Positions 1 to 7,301 of a DNA stretch of 52,930 nucleotides are shown in pieces. A model generated the notes under the pieces. It saw only the letters and a program-made list of their open reading frames with translations. It searched no databases and had not been told where the DNA came from. Numbering within the stretch: position 1 is the first letter of the stretch; every line of letters begins with the position of its first letter. The stretch lies in NCBI GenBank assembly GCA_905234715.1, contig CAJOJI010000003.1, positions 1 through 52,930 of the forward strand. The letters run 5' to 3'. A program made the position numbers and the translations under genes. This DNA comes from an uncultured Saccharofermentans sp. (lineage in GTDB: Bacteria; Bacillota; Clostridia; Saccharofermentanales; Saccharofermentanaceae).

Positions 1-398
1 CAGAACAGCGGGAATGAAATATAAAAGATCATTCCGCCGGTAAATACACCGTTTAAAAAGGATTTCTCATCATTGGGTCTTACTAAAGGAAGATTGATTC
101 CGCATGATAATGAGAACATGCAGACAATGATGAGATAAAGTGACAAAACACCTTCGATCGTAAGATTGAAAATGAGTCCGCATATAACAATAAGCGTTGC
201 AAGCGACATGCCGATTATGAGAAGCATTCTCGAAGGATGATATCCGCCGTGCTTAATGGCTTTATACATCTCGATGCATCCGAATACACCAATGGCTACA
301 GCCATGACAACGCCCGTAATAGGCCAGAATAATGCAGGTACAAATAAAGACAGTACCAAAACCGTGAAGATAATACCTGTAATTACTCTCTGTCTCAA
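1..398 (-). CDS. cdsA: Phosphatidate cytidylyltransferase CdsA, N-terminal part (runs off the window)
   Basis: This gene is missing from the ORF track because it is open at the window edge. Read on the minus strand from a TTG at 398 it gives (M)RQRVITGIIFTVLVLSLFV and continues as a chain of hydrophobic segments without a stop to base 1. The RQR-ITGI-F start and multi-pass hydrophobic profile are typical of CdsA, which makes CDP-diacylglycerol from phosphatidic acid and CTP in the membrane. The start lies 1 nt after the uppS stop, and uppS-cdsA is the standard order in Firmicutes. The catalytic C-terminal half is outside the window. The TTG start is inferred from similarity to the usual CdsA N-terminus and a purine-rich GGAAAG about a dozen bases upstream. 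Confidence 0.82.
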   Translation of the reverse strand, partial: MRQRVITGIIFTVLVLSLFVPALFWPITGVVMAVAIGVFGCIEMYKAIKHGGYHPSRMLLIIGMSLATLIVICGLIFNLTIEGVLSLYLIIVCMFSLSCGINLPLVRPNDEKSFLNGVFTGGMIFYISFPLF

Positions 399-399
399 T

Positions 400-1167
400 T
401 TAGGTCTTACTTTCCTTCTTGGACAAGCCGCCGAAACGTCTGTCACGTAATGCAAAATCCCTGAAAGCCTGTGTAAGTTCCTCGTAACCGAAATCAGGCC
501 ACAGAGTATCAGACACCCAGAATTCAGAATAAGCACTTTCCCACAAAAGGAAATTGGATAATCTCATCTCGCCGCTGGGTCTTATTATGAGTTCCGGATC
601 AGGAACATCAGGCAGATACATGTTGTCAGAGATCATCTGCTCGGTAATGTCAGAAGGATCGATCTCCCCTGCTTTTATCCTCTCAGCGATCTGACGGCAG
701 CCGTTGACGATCTCACGTCTTCCGCCGTAATTGAGAGCAACGATGAGCTGCATATTGGGACGGTCCTTGGATCTCTCCTCTGCCGTCTTGCAGACCTCTC
801 TTACTCTCTTCGGCAATTCTGAATCGTCACCTGTGAATCTTACTCTGATGCCTTCTTCTGCAAGTTCGGCATCATACTTATCAAAAAGCTCGACAAAGAG
901 CTTCATAAGAAAATCCACTTCAGGCTGGGGTCTTGACCAGTTTTCAGTGGAAAAAGCATAAACAGTAAGATACTTAACACCGTATCTTACGCAGTTGCGG
1001 CAGAGCTCTTTAAGGTTCTCTGCACCGACCTTGTGTCCGGCAGATCTAGGAAGATGTCTGTTGGTGGCCCATCTTCCGTTACCGTCCATTATTACACCCA
1101 AAGATACGGGGACCTTAAGGTCACCCGTATCATAAGTCTTTTCTTTTTTGTTACCGAGTAAAGCCAT
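400..1167 (-). CDS. uppS: Isoprenyl transferase (undecaprenyl diphosphate synthase)
   Basis: This cis-prenyltransferase adds isopentenyl diphosphates to farnesyl diphosphate to make the C55 lipid carrier for cell-wall synthesis. Visible family motifs are MDGNGRWA near residue 27 with the catalytic Asp at about 28, the AFSTENW block near residue 72, and the C-terminal RPSGEMRLSNFLLW block that binds the diphosphate. The length of 255 aa is normal. It sits 3 nt after frr and 1 nt before cdsA, so it is almost certainly cotranscribed with both. The C-terminus is a short basic tail with no extra domain. Confidence 0.96.
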   Translation of the reverse strand: MALLGNKKEKTYDTGDLKVPVSLGVIMDGNGRWATNRHLPRSAGHKVGAENLKELCRNCVRYGVKYLTVYAFSTENWSRPQPEVDFLMKLFVELFDKYDAELAEEGIRVRFTGDDSELPKRVREVCKTAEERSKDRPNMQLIVALNYGGRREIVNGCRQIAERIKAGEIDPSDITEQMISDNMYLPDVPDPELIIRPSGEMRLSNFLLWESAYSEFWVSDTLWPDFGYEELTQAFRDFALRDRRFGGLSKKESKT

Positions 1168-1170
1168 CTT

Positions 1171-1743
1171 TTAGATTTCCATAAGTTCCTTATTCTTGGC
1201 ATCGCAGACCTTATCTACTTCAGCCGTGAACTTATCAGTGATCTTCTGGACCTTTTCCTCGTACTCCTTGAGAAGATCATCCGTGAGTTCCTTCTTCTTG
1301 TTTGCTGCACGCATCTTATCGATGGAATCACGGCGGTTGTTACGGATAACGACCTTTGTCTCATCACCGTAAACCTTAACCTGCTTAACGAGATCCTTAC
1401 GTCTTTCCTCTGTGAGCATCGGGAAAACGAGTCTGATCATCTTACCGTCGTTTGTAGGATTGATACCGAGGTCAGAAGCCTGGATAGCATGCTCGATCTC
1501 CTTGAGCATCTTGGGATCCCAAGGTGTAAGAGTGATCATTCTTGCTTCCGGAACCTGGATATTAGCTACTGCATTAAGAGGAGAAGGTGCTCCGTAGTAA
1601 TCTACGGTAATCTTGTCCAATACGTGGGGATTAGCACGTCCTGCACGGATTGTGTTGAGGTTCTCCTGAAGGTTATCGATGCACTTCTGCATTTTTGCTT
1701 CGACATCATCATAATCTTTCTTTGTAATCTCGATCATTGCCAT
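1171..1743 (-). CDS. frr: Ribosome recycling factor
   Basis: RRF splits the post-termination ribosome together with EF-G. The 190-aa length is close to the family norm of about 185. The ORF contains the conserved core around RAGRANPHVLDKITVDYYG, the LTPWD block, and the C-terminal EEKVQKITDKFTAEVDKVC helix. The start at 1743 is supported by AGGAGG eight bases upstream, which favours the first of two close Met codons (MAMIE). It lies 20 nt after pyrH and 3 nt before uppS in the conserved pyrH-frr-uppS-cdsA order. Confidence 0.97.
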   Translation of the reverse strand: MAMIEITKKDYDDVEAKMQKCIDNLQENLNTIRAGRANPHVLDKITVDYYGAPSPLNAVANIQVPEARMITLTPWDPKMLKEIEHAIQASDLGINPTNDGKMIRLVFPMLTEERRKDLVKQVKVYGDETKVVIRNNRRDSIDKMRAANKKKELTDDLLKEYEEKVQKITDKFTAEVDKVCDAKNKELMEI

Positions 1744-1763
1744 AATTAAAGCCTCCTCTTAAT

Positions 1764-2471
1764 TTATTCAACTATTGTTCCTAATTCTTCGCCCTTTGCG
1801 ATCCTTACGATGTTCTCCGGATCCTTCATGGAGAATACGAGGATCTTTGTATGGTTATCACGGCAAAGAGCAGCTGCTGTGGCATCCATTACCTTAAGGT
1901 TGAGTCTCAGCACCTCGTCGTGAGATACCTTGTCATACTTCTTGGCATCGGGATATACGTTAGGATCCTTGTCATAAACGCCGTCAACCATAGTAGCCTT
2001 AAGGAATACGTCTGCACCGATCTCCGTAGCTCTTAATGCCGCACCTGTATCAGTGGAGAAATAAGGGTTACCTGTACCGCATGCGAAGATAACGATCCTT
2101 CCCTTTTCCAAGTGCCTTACGGCTCTCTTTCTGATATAAGGTTCAGCCATCTGTCTTACTTCGATAGCAGACAAAACTCTTGTGATAGCACCCTGCTGCT
2201 CGAGAGCATCGGAAAGTGCAAGTGAATTCATGAGGGTAGCGAGCATTCCCATGTGGTCAGCAGTTACTCTGTCCATCTTCTCAGAAGATCTTCCGCGCCA
2301 GAAGTTACCGCCGCCTACTACGATGGCAACCTGAACGCCCAGATCTGCAACTGCCTTGATGTTTGTGGAAATCTCTTTAAGAACTTCATCATTGATACCG
2401 ATCTTGGCATCACCGGCCAAAGCCTCTCCTGAAATCTTCAGAAGCACGCGCTTATACTTAGTCTCACCCAT
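1764..2471 (-). CDS. pyrH: UMP kinase
   Basis: This is the bacterial UMP kinase of the amino-acid-kinase fold, phosphorylating UMP to UDP. It shows the N-terminal [12 protein letters not shown], the [10 protein letters not shown] glycine-rich loop and the C-terminal MKDPENI block. The ORF track starts 14 codons earlier, but I place the start at the internal Met (MGETKYKR) because GGAGG lies nine bases upstream of it and homologues start there. That gives 235 aa, the usual length. A terminator hairpin separates it from the upstream tsf, so it probably has its own promoter or depends on read-through. I did not find a convincing promoter with proper spacing. Confidence 0.96.
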   Translation of the reverse strand: MGETKYKRVLLKISGEALAGDAKIGINDEVLKEISTNIKAVADLGVQVAIVVGGGNFWRGRSSEKMDRVTADHMGMLATLMNSLALSDALEQQGAITRVLSAIEVRQMAEPYIRKRAVRHLEKGRIVIFACGTGNPYFSTDTGAALRATEIGADVFLKATMVDGVYDKDPNVYPDAKKYDKVSHDEVLRLNLKVMDATAAALCRDNHTKILVFSMKDPENIVRIAKGEELGTIVE

Positions 2472-2540
2472 TAATAAGTTCCTCCGGTATAATTTCTCAT
2501 TAGATTTTATCAATAATGCGCTCTTATTAAAAGAATAAAA

Positions 2541-2576
2541 TGAAACAAAAAGGGTTGCCTCAAATGAGACAACCCT
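2541..2576 (-). terminator. Intrinsic terminator of rpsB-tsf
   Basis: On the minus strand a near-perfect hairpin (AGGGTTGTCTCA / TGAGGCAACCCT, short loop) is followed by TTTTTGTTTCA. It lies about 30 nt after the tsf stop and before the pyrH start, so it should end most rpsB-tsf transcripts. Confidence 0.82.
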
Positions 2577-2606
2577 GAAATAGAATCTGATTTATCAGAC
2601 AGTCTA

Positions 2607-3545
2607 TTAGAGACCAGCCTGTTTTCTAACTTCTTCTGCGAAGTCGTCAACCTTCTTCTCGATACCTTCGCCAAGACCGAAACGTGTGAAACGAACAACG
2701 GAAACGTTAGCGCCGATAGCCTTGATTGACTGCTCAATGTACTGGGAGATTGTGAGATCGTCATCTCTGAAGAACTCCTGGTCAACGAGGCAGTTGAGCT
2801 TGTAGAAGTTCTTGATCTGACCGGGAACGATTCTCTCCATAACGATCTTCTCAGGCTTGCCTTCCTCAAGAGCCTTGTTCTTGATGATCTCAACTTCCTT
2901 GTCGAGCTCGCCCTGGGGAACGTCCTTCTCTTCAACCCAGTTAGGTCTCATAGAAGCAACCTGCATGCCGATGTTCTTAGCGAAATCAGCGAACTCAGGC
3001 TTGTTGATAACAGAATCATCATCTGTTGTAACTTCAACGAAAACGCCTACCTTACCACCCATGTGGATGTAAGCAGCAACAGCACCGTTGCCCTCTACTT
3101 CGTAAACAACGAATCTTCTGATAGATGTGTTCTCACCGATATCAGCGATAGCTTCCTTCTGGAAGATCTCAACTGTCTTGGACTCATCGTTGTAAAGAGG
3201 CTGAGCCATGAGCTCTTCAAGAGTAGCAGGCTTCTTTGTAAGGATGTGTGTAGCAACAGCATCTGTGAAAGCCTTGAACTTATCTGTGTTAGCAGCAAAG
3301 TCTGTCTCGATGTTGATCTCAACCAAAACGCCGGACTTCTTGTCATCAGCAATCTTAGCTACAACTGCACCCTCTGCAGCGATTCTAGCAGACTTCTTCT
3401 CAGCCTTAGCCATACCCTTCTCACGAAGCCAAGCCTTAGCCTTCTCGATATCACCATCGCACTCGATAAGTGCCTTCTTACAATCCATAATGCCGCAATC
3501 TGTAAGGTCACGGAGTTCTTTTACCTGTTGTGCTGTAACTGCCAT
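2607..3545 (-). CDS. tsf: Elongation factor Ts
   Basis: EF-Ts exchanges GDP for GTP on EF-Tu. The N-terminal UBA-like domain carries the diagnostic LRDLTDCGIMDCKKAL motif. The next block has the conserved DFAANTDKF-type segment, seen here as ETDFAANTDKFK near residue 80. The length of 312 aa matches Firmicute homologues. The start is supported by AAAGGAG seven bases upstream. It follows rpsB by 36 nt, the universal pairing, and is followed by a strong terminator. Confidence 0.97.
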   Translation of the reverse strand: MAVTAQQVKELRDLTDCGIMDCKKALIECDGDIEKAKAWLREKGMAKAEKKSARIAAEGAVVAKIADDKKSGVLVEINIETDFAANTDKFKAFTDAVATHILTKKPATLEELMAQPLYNDESKTVEIFQKEAIADIGENTSIRRFVVYEVEGNGAVAAYIHMGGKVGVFVEVTTDDDSVINKPEFADFAKNIGMQVASMRPNWVEEKDVPQGELDKEVEIIKNKALEEGKPEKIVMERIVPGQIKNFYKLNCLVDQEFFRDDDLTISQYIEQSIKAIGANVSVVRFTRFGLGEGIEKKVDDFAEEVRKQAGL

Positions 3546-3581
3546 ATAGTTTCTCCTTTGCGATTTTAGTTAAGTATTAGA

Positions 3582-4391
3582 TTAAGACTCGGAAGCGATC
3601 TCTTCGATGGACTTGTCTGCTGCTTCCTCTGTAGCCTGTTCTTCAGCAACCTCTGCTGTAGCAGCCTTAGCGTCAGCTGAATCAAGATCCATACCCTCAG
3701 ATGTAGCATCCTCACCCTGGTGAGCTTCGATAACAGCGTCAGCCATCTTAGCTGTGATGAGCTTAACTGCACGGATAGCGTCATCGTTACCGGGGATTAC
3801 ATAATCAACTTCATCAGGATCGCAGTTTGTATCAACGATAGCAACGATCGGGATGTTGAGTCTCTTAGCTTCTGCAACTGCATTGTGCTCTTTCTTTGTA
3901 TCAACGATGAAGAGTGCTGCAGGGAGCTTAACCATACCAACAATACCGCCGAGGTTCTGATCGAGCTTTGTCATCTCGAGCTTAAGCTTAGCAACTTCTT
4001 TCTTTGTTCTGAGTTCGAAAGAACCGTCAGCTTCCATTCTGCGGAGCTCTTCGAGTCTTGCAACTCTCTTCTTGATTGTTACGAAGTTTGTGAGAGTACC
4101 ACCGAGCCAACGATAGTTAACATAGAACTGTCCGCAACGCTGAGCTTCTTCCTTGATGGAATCCTGAGCCTGCTTCTTTGTACCAACGAAAAGGATATCA
4201 CCCTTCTCAGCGAGCTCGCGCATAGCGTCATAGGCCTCGTCGACCTTCTTGACTGTCTTCTGCAAATCGATGATGTGGATTGAGTTACGCTCCGTGAAGA
4301 TGTACTCAGACATCTTAGGGTTCCAACGACGTGTCTGGTGACCGAAGTGTACACCTGCTTCAAGAAGCTGCTTCATTAAAATAACTGGCAT
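3582..4391 (-). CDS. rpsB: 30S ribosomal protein S2
   Basis: S2 binds at the head-body junction of the 30S subunit and assembles late. The conserved start [22 protein letters not shown] is present, and the body is full length. The ORF track begins ten codons too early. The Met at 4391 (MPVILMKQ) has AGGAGG eight bases upstream and fits homologues, giving 269 aa. The last 40 or so residues form a low-complexity acidic tail rich in Ala, Glu and Thr, beyond the S2 core. Such tails occur in some Clostridia. A structured leader precedes the gene. Confidence 0.97.
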   Translation of the reverse strand: MPVILMKQLLEAGVHFGHQTRRWNPKMSEYIFTERNSIHIIDLQKTVKKVDEAYDAMRELAEKGDILFVGTKKQAQDSIKEEAQRCGQFYVNYRWLGGTLTNFVTIKKRVARLEELRRMEADGSFELRTKKEVAKLKLEMTKLDQNLGGIVGMVKLPAALFIVDTKKEHNAVAEAKRLNIPIVAIVDTNCDPDEVDYVIPGNDDAIRAVKLITAKMADAVIEAHQGEDATSEGMDLDSADAKAATAEVAEEQATEEAADKSIEEIASES

Positions 4392-4414
4392 AAAATAATC
4401 CTCCTGTTCTTTCT

Positions 4415-4492
4415 TCCGCATACATCAAAAGTAATATTCAGCTCAAAATTGGCCACAGTCGGAATGTATGCGTGATTTTTATGCGGATGTAT
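4415..4492 (-). promoter_or_regulatory. Possible structured mRNA leader of rpsB with two alternative pairings
   Basis: In the transcript sense (minus strand) the segment next to the rpsB ribosome binding site reads GAUGUAUGCGGA. It can pair with an upstream CGCAUACAU (9 bp) or with a more distal UCCGCAU (7 bp). The two pairings are mutually exclusive. This is seen directly in the sequence; regulation by S2 or another ligand is inference. In E. coli the rpsB leader is known to be autoregulated by S2, but I do not recognise this leader as a known family. Confidence 0.35.
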
Positions 4493-4525
4493 TCTAACAA
4501 ATAGCCCCTGCATAAGCAAGGGCTA
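4490..4525 (-). terminator. Intrinsic terminator of the thyA-dfrA unit
   Basis: The minus strand has TAGCCCTTGC-TTAT-GCAGGGGCTA, a ten-pair stem with a four-base loop, followed by TTTGTT. It lies about 30 nt after the dfrA stop and ahead of the rpsB leader. The T-run is short, so termination may be partial. Confidence 0.65.
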
Positions 4526-4555
4526 AATTTATATTTATTATATATATGGCAAAAA

Positions 4556-5047
4556 TCACTTTCTCTTGTAATGTTTTACAGTGAATTCAACGCCTTTTTC
4601 GCTCATTACGGGCGGTTCCTCCTCTTCAAGCTCCCATTCGGGATCCTCATCAAGATTCGGGAACCAGCAGTCAGCCTCAAATTCGGCACGGATGCTCGTA
4701 ATTATTGCCTTGTCGCACAATCCGATAAGTGAGTTATAAAGCGAAGCTCCGCCGATAAGATATACATCATCAGCCGTAAGCTCAAGGAAATCCTCAAGTT
4801 CATCAACGGAATGAAGGACCATTGCGCCTTCCTTCTCATAATCAAAGCTTCTGGACATGATGACGTTCACCCTGTTAGGCAGAAGTCTCTGTCCCGGGAA
4901 AGTCTCAAGAGTCTTTCTTCCGTAAACAACGGTATGTCCTGCCGTATACTTCTTGAAAACGCCTTTCTGGTCTTCAGGAAGTGATATCAGGAGTTTTCCC
5001 CGGTTTCCGATAGCCCAATTTTTGTCTACAGCTGAAATTGCGATCAT
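4556..5047 (-). CDS. dfrA: Dihydrofolate reductase
   Basis: DHFR reduces dihydrofolate with NADPH and regenerates the cofactor consumed by thymidylate synthase. The N-terminus reads MIAISAVDKNWAIGNRGKLL, and the catalytic acid is the Asp in LPEDQKGVFKK at about residue 26. The nucleotide-binding YGRKTLETFPGQ and the VYLIGGASLY strand-loop are also visible. The length of 163 aa is normal for a chromosomal enzyme. The start has GAGGGG eight bases upstream. It is the third gene of thyA-phosphatase-dfrA, a functionally coherent unit because ThyA produces its substrate. Confidence 0.95.
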   Translation of the reverse strand: MIAISAVDKNWAIGNRGKLLISLPEDQKGVFKKYTAGHTVVYGRKTLETFPGQRLLPNRVNVIMSRSFDYEKEGAMVLHSVDELEDFLELTADDVYLIGGASLYNSLIGLCDKAIITSIRAEFEADCWFPNLDEDPEWELEEEEPPVMSEKGVEFTVKHYKRK

Positions 5048-5052
5048 AAGTT

Positions 5053-5766
5053 TTACCCCTCAAACAATTGTGTAAAGTATCCTGACTGTGATATCGGCTC
5101 GCCGGCTTCAAGAAGATGCCTTGAATCAGCGAAAGTCTGTACTCTGAAGCTTGCTTCTCCCGGAATCCTTTCTTCAGAACCAAGGACGGTAATGGAAGTC
5201 GGCGCCATCATCATTCCCTGCCAGATTGCAGGTGCGGCAACGCCTATCAGATGACCAAGGATCAAAGCCGTAATACCGAAGTGACAGAAGAAAACGATAT
5301 TGTCATCGTTATGCTCTATGACATCATAGAAGTTTCTGTCGTTTCTCCTATATCCGTGCATCTCAAGAAGAGCATCAAAACCTTCATAAACTTCACGGGC
5401 GTGCTTATCGAGATCTCCGGATTTCATTATCTTCGTCTGGTCCCACTTATCCTTATCGTGAAGTTCGTCCCAGTTATTGAAATCCCTCGGGAAAAAGTCC
5501 CAGGCAATGGTCCACTCATTAACATCTTCATCCCAGACTCTGTAATAGAACTCCTGGAGCCAGTCGCATGTAATGGCTTCCCTGCCGGTCTTCTTCAGAG
5601 TGCAGGAACAGGTATCCTTTGCACGTCCCATTGGGGAACAGTAAATCTGTTTAATGTCCCATTTAGCAACGCGTTCAGCAAGTATCTCAGCCTCACGCCA
5701 GCCTTTCTCGGTAAGCGAATCCTTCTCGTAATCAGGATCGCCGTGTCTGATAAAGATCAATTTCAT
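5053..5766 (-). CDS. Histidine phosphatase (phosphoglycerate-mutase-like) family protein
   Basis: The N-terminus MKLIFIRHGDPDYEKDSLTEKGWREA carries the RHG motif (His8 the likely phospho-acceptor) of the histidine phosphatase superfamily. The second catalytic His is probably in VFFCHFGIT near residue 175. The substrate cannot be predicted. Homologues act on sugar phosphates, cobalamin or folate intermediates, or phosphoproteins. Its ATG overlaps the thyA TGA by 4 nt (ATGA), and dfrA follows 5 nt downstream. The tight coupling suggests a role in nucleotide or folate metabolism, for example dephosphorylating a precursor, but that is inference. Confidence 0.85.
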   Translation of the reverse strand: MKLIFIRHGDPDYEKDSLTEKGWREAEILAERVAKWDIKQIYCSPMGRAKDTCSCTLKKTGREAITCDWLQEFYYRVWDEDVNEWTIAWDFFPRDFNNWDELHDKDKWDQTKIMKSGDLDKHAREVYEGFDALLEMHGYRRNDRNFYDVIEHNDDNIVFFCHFGITALILGHLIGVAAPAIWQGMMMAPTSITVLGSEERIPGEASFRVQTFADSRHLLEAGEPISQSGYFTQLFEG

Positions 5767-6596
5767 ACAGCTACGGGAATTCCTTTGATCTTCGGGCCTG
5801 CCTCATAGCCTTCGAGTCTGATGTTGTCAGTCGTGAACTGATAGAAATCAGTGATGCCTTCATCAAGAACGAGCTTCGGAGCCGGATACTTAGGCATCTC
5901 GATAAGTTCTTTAACGATATCGACGTGACGGTCATAGATGTGAGCGTCAGCGATTACATGTACGAACTCGCCTACTTCAAGACCTGAGCATCTTGCCATA
6001 AGATGAACCAGAACAGCGTACTGGCATACGTTCCATGCATTTGCAACAAGCATGTCGTTACTTCTCTGGTTAAGGATCGCATTGAGTTTATTGCCGGTAA
6101 CATTGAATGTCATGGAATAAGCGCAGGGATAAAGGTGCATCTCAGAAAGATCCTGATGCACATAGATATTTGTCATGATGCGGCGTGAAGAAGGATTATT
6201 CTTAAGATCGAAAAGAACACGGTCAACCTGGTCGAACTCGCCTTCCTTATACTTATGCTTAACGCCGAGTTGATATCCGTATGCCTTACCGATGGAACCT
6301 GTCTCATCAGCCCATGCATCCCAGATATGAGAATTAAGGTCATTGACGTTATTGGACTTCTTCTGCCAGATCCACAAAAGCTCGTCTACGGCAGCCTTGA
6401 AATTGATCCAGCGCTGCGTAAACATCGGGAATTCCTCTGCAAGGTTATAGCGGTTTACGATCGCAAAAGCCTTATATGTATAGGCCGGAGCACCGTCATC
6501 TGCCCAATGGGGCCTTACCTTGTCATTGATGGTTGAATAGCCTGAATTAAGGATAGTTCTAATGTTCTCATCGAAAATATCATCTGCTCGACTCAT
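5763..6596 (-). CDS. thyA: Thymidylate synthase
   Basis: The enzyme methylates dUMP to dTMP using methylene-tetrahydrofolate. The catalytic cysteine is visible in MHLYPCAYSMTFNV (about residue 158 from the chosen start), followed by LNQRSNDMLVANAWNVCQYA, the dUMP-binding block in which QRSxD is conserved. This is a divergent ThyA: the usual PPC-H is replaced by YPCAY. The ORF track starts at a GTG at 6605. I prefer the ATG at 6596 because AAAGGCGG sits at a proper distance from it and would overlap the GTG. That gives 277 aa. It is the first gene of the unit with the phosphatase and dfrA. Confidence 0.93.
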   Translation of the reverse strand: MSRADDIFDENIRTILNSGYSTINDKVRPHWADDGAPAYTYKAFAIVNRYNLAEEFPMFTQRWINFKAAVDELLWIWQKKSNNVNDLNSHIWDAWADETGSIGKAYGYQLGVKHKYKEGEFDQVDRVLFDLKNNPSSRRIMTNIYVHQDLSEMHLYPCAYSMTFNVTGNKLNAILNQRSNDMLVANAWNVCQYAVLVHLMARCSGLEVGEFVHVIADAHIYDRHVDIVKELIEMPKYPAPKLVLDEGITDFYQFTTDNIRLEGYEAGPKIKGIPVAV

Positions 6597-6627
6597 GGAA
6601 TCCACCGCCTTTAAATTGATATTTTCG

Positions 6628-6636
6628 ATTATAACA
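6628..6636 (-). promoter_or_regulatory. Extended -10 promoter of thyA
   Basis: The minus strand reads TGTTATAAT, an extended -10 (TGnTATAAT), about 30 nt upstream of the thyA start. No good -35 box lies at 17 nt, which is tolerated by extended -10 promoters. The group II intron stump ends only about 25 nt upstream of it. Confidence 0.45.
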
Positions 6637-6658
6637 TTATGTTTGAAATTCCTTGCGG

Positions 6659-6890
6659 CAAATCGAGTAGGGGAAATTTAATTCCCCTCTCACACCACCG
6701 TACGTGCCGTTCGACATACGGCGGTTCAACTTAACTTCAAAGCGTGGCGCGCATTGTAGTACTCAAGGCAACTGATAAGACCTGCCCTGCCAAGCACCTC
6801 TTTTGAGATTGCCCATTTTACACAAGTCTTGGTCACGACCCATAGATCCTCCCCAAAAAGAAACAAATTCCCCATAACGAATTAAGATTT
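6659..6890 (-). mobile_element. 3' remnant of a bacterial group II intron (domains V and VI plus end of its reverse transcriptase gene)
   Basis: On the minus strand ACCGCCGUAUGUCGAACGGCACGUACGGUGGU folds as a domain V hairpin. It is followed by GUGAGAGGGGAAUUAAAUUUCCCCUACUCGAUU, a domain VI hairpin with an unpaired A near its 3' side. This is the characteristic 3' end of bacterial group II introns, ending near CTACTCGATT. Immediately upstream is the C-terminal end of the intron-encoded protein. Everything 5' (domains I to IV and most of the reverse transcriptase) is missing, so this stump cannot splice. The upstream limit near 6890 is set by loss of the coding frame at a TAA. Confidence 0.85.
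6726..6875 (-). pseudogene. ltrA: C-terminal fragment of a group II intron reverse transcriptase/maturase
   Basis: Too short for the ORF track. The minus strand encodes 49 codons ending WAISKEVLGRAG, ISCLEYYNARHALKLS and a stop, the typical extreme C-terminus of LtrA-type intron proteins. An in-frame stop lies shortly upstream of the ATG used here, so the reverse transcriptase and maturase domains are gone. No function is expected. It is placed correctly just 5' of the domain V/VI RNA, as in intact introns. Confidence 0.8.
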
Positions 6891-6942
6891 TTTGTTTATA
6901 TTACAAACATGTTACACGGACAAGGAAATAATTATATACAGG

Positions 6943-6976
6943 CAAAAAAATAACCTCCGCTAATTGCGAAGGTTAT
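6943..6976 (-). terminator. Intrinsic terminator after the tRNA-Pro genes
   Basis: The minus strand has ATAACCTTCGC-AATTA-GCGGAGGTTAT with an eleven-pair stem followed by seven T residues. It starts 9 nt after the CCA of the downstream tRNA and is a textbook terminator. Confidence 0.92.
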
Positions 6977-6984
6977 CTTTGAGT

Positions 6985-7061
6985 TGGTCGGAGTGACGGG
7001 ACTTGAACCCACGACCTCTTGCTCCCTAAGCAAGCACTCTAGCCACCTGAGCTACACCCCG
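6985..7061 (-). tRNA. tRNA-Pro (anticodon AGG)
   Basis: The 77-nt sequence folds fully: acceptor CGGGGTG/CACTCCG with one G-U, D-stem GCTC/GAGT, anticodon stem CTTGC/GCAAG with loop TTAGGGA, T-arm GTGGG-TTCAAGT-CCCGT, discriminator A and encoded CCA. The loop places AGG at positions 34-36, reading CCU and, if A34 is deaminated to inosine, CCC and CCA as well. A34 proline tRNAs are uncommon in bacteria. It is highly similar to the neighbouring tRNA-Pro(CGG), which points to a duplication. Confidence 0.95.
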
Positions 7062-7090
7062 ATGATCACGTTTTTGTTAAGGAAAAATAT

Positions 7091-7166
7091 TGGTCGGAGT
7101 GGCGGGACTTGAACCCACGGCCTCCTGCTCCCGAAGCAGGCACTCTACCACCTGAGCCACACCCCG
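7091..7166 (-). tRNA. tRNA-Pro (anticodon CGG)
   Basis: The 76-nt cloverleaf has acceptor CGGGGTG/CACTCCG, anticodon stem CCTGC/GCAGG with loop TTCGGGA (anticodon CGG, reading CCG), T-arm GTGGG-TTCAAGT-CCCGC and encoded CCA. It is the first gene of the two-tRNA unit and shares most of its body with the AGG copy 29 nt downstream. Confidence 0.96.
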
Positions 7167-7242
7167 ATGGAGTATTTCCTCTAACAAGCCTATAAATCTT
7201 ATAACAACCATCAGAAATATGCAATACCTTATTTTCTTATAT

Positions 7243-7277
7243 TAAAAAGAAAAACCGCGCCCATAAAGAGCGCGGTT
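7243..7277 (-). terminator. Intrinsic terminator of the ispH-rpsA operon
   Basis: The minus strand has AACCGCGC-TCTTTATGG-GCGCGGTT followed by TTTCTTTTT. It lies 25 nt after the ispH-rpsA stop and closes the long minus-strand run of genes. Confidence 0.9.
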
Positions 7278-7301
7278 AAAAAGTCACTTTAAAGCTGTAA
7301 A

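Noticed and set aside
2472-2540. TTGATA-N16-TATACC promoter for pyrH
   Set aside because: The -10 touches the ribosome binding site, so a transcript from it would lack or start within the Shine-Dalgarno.
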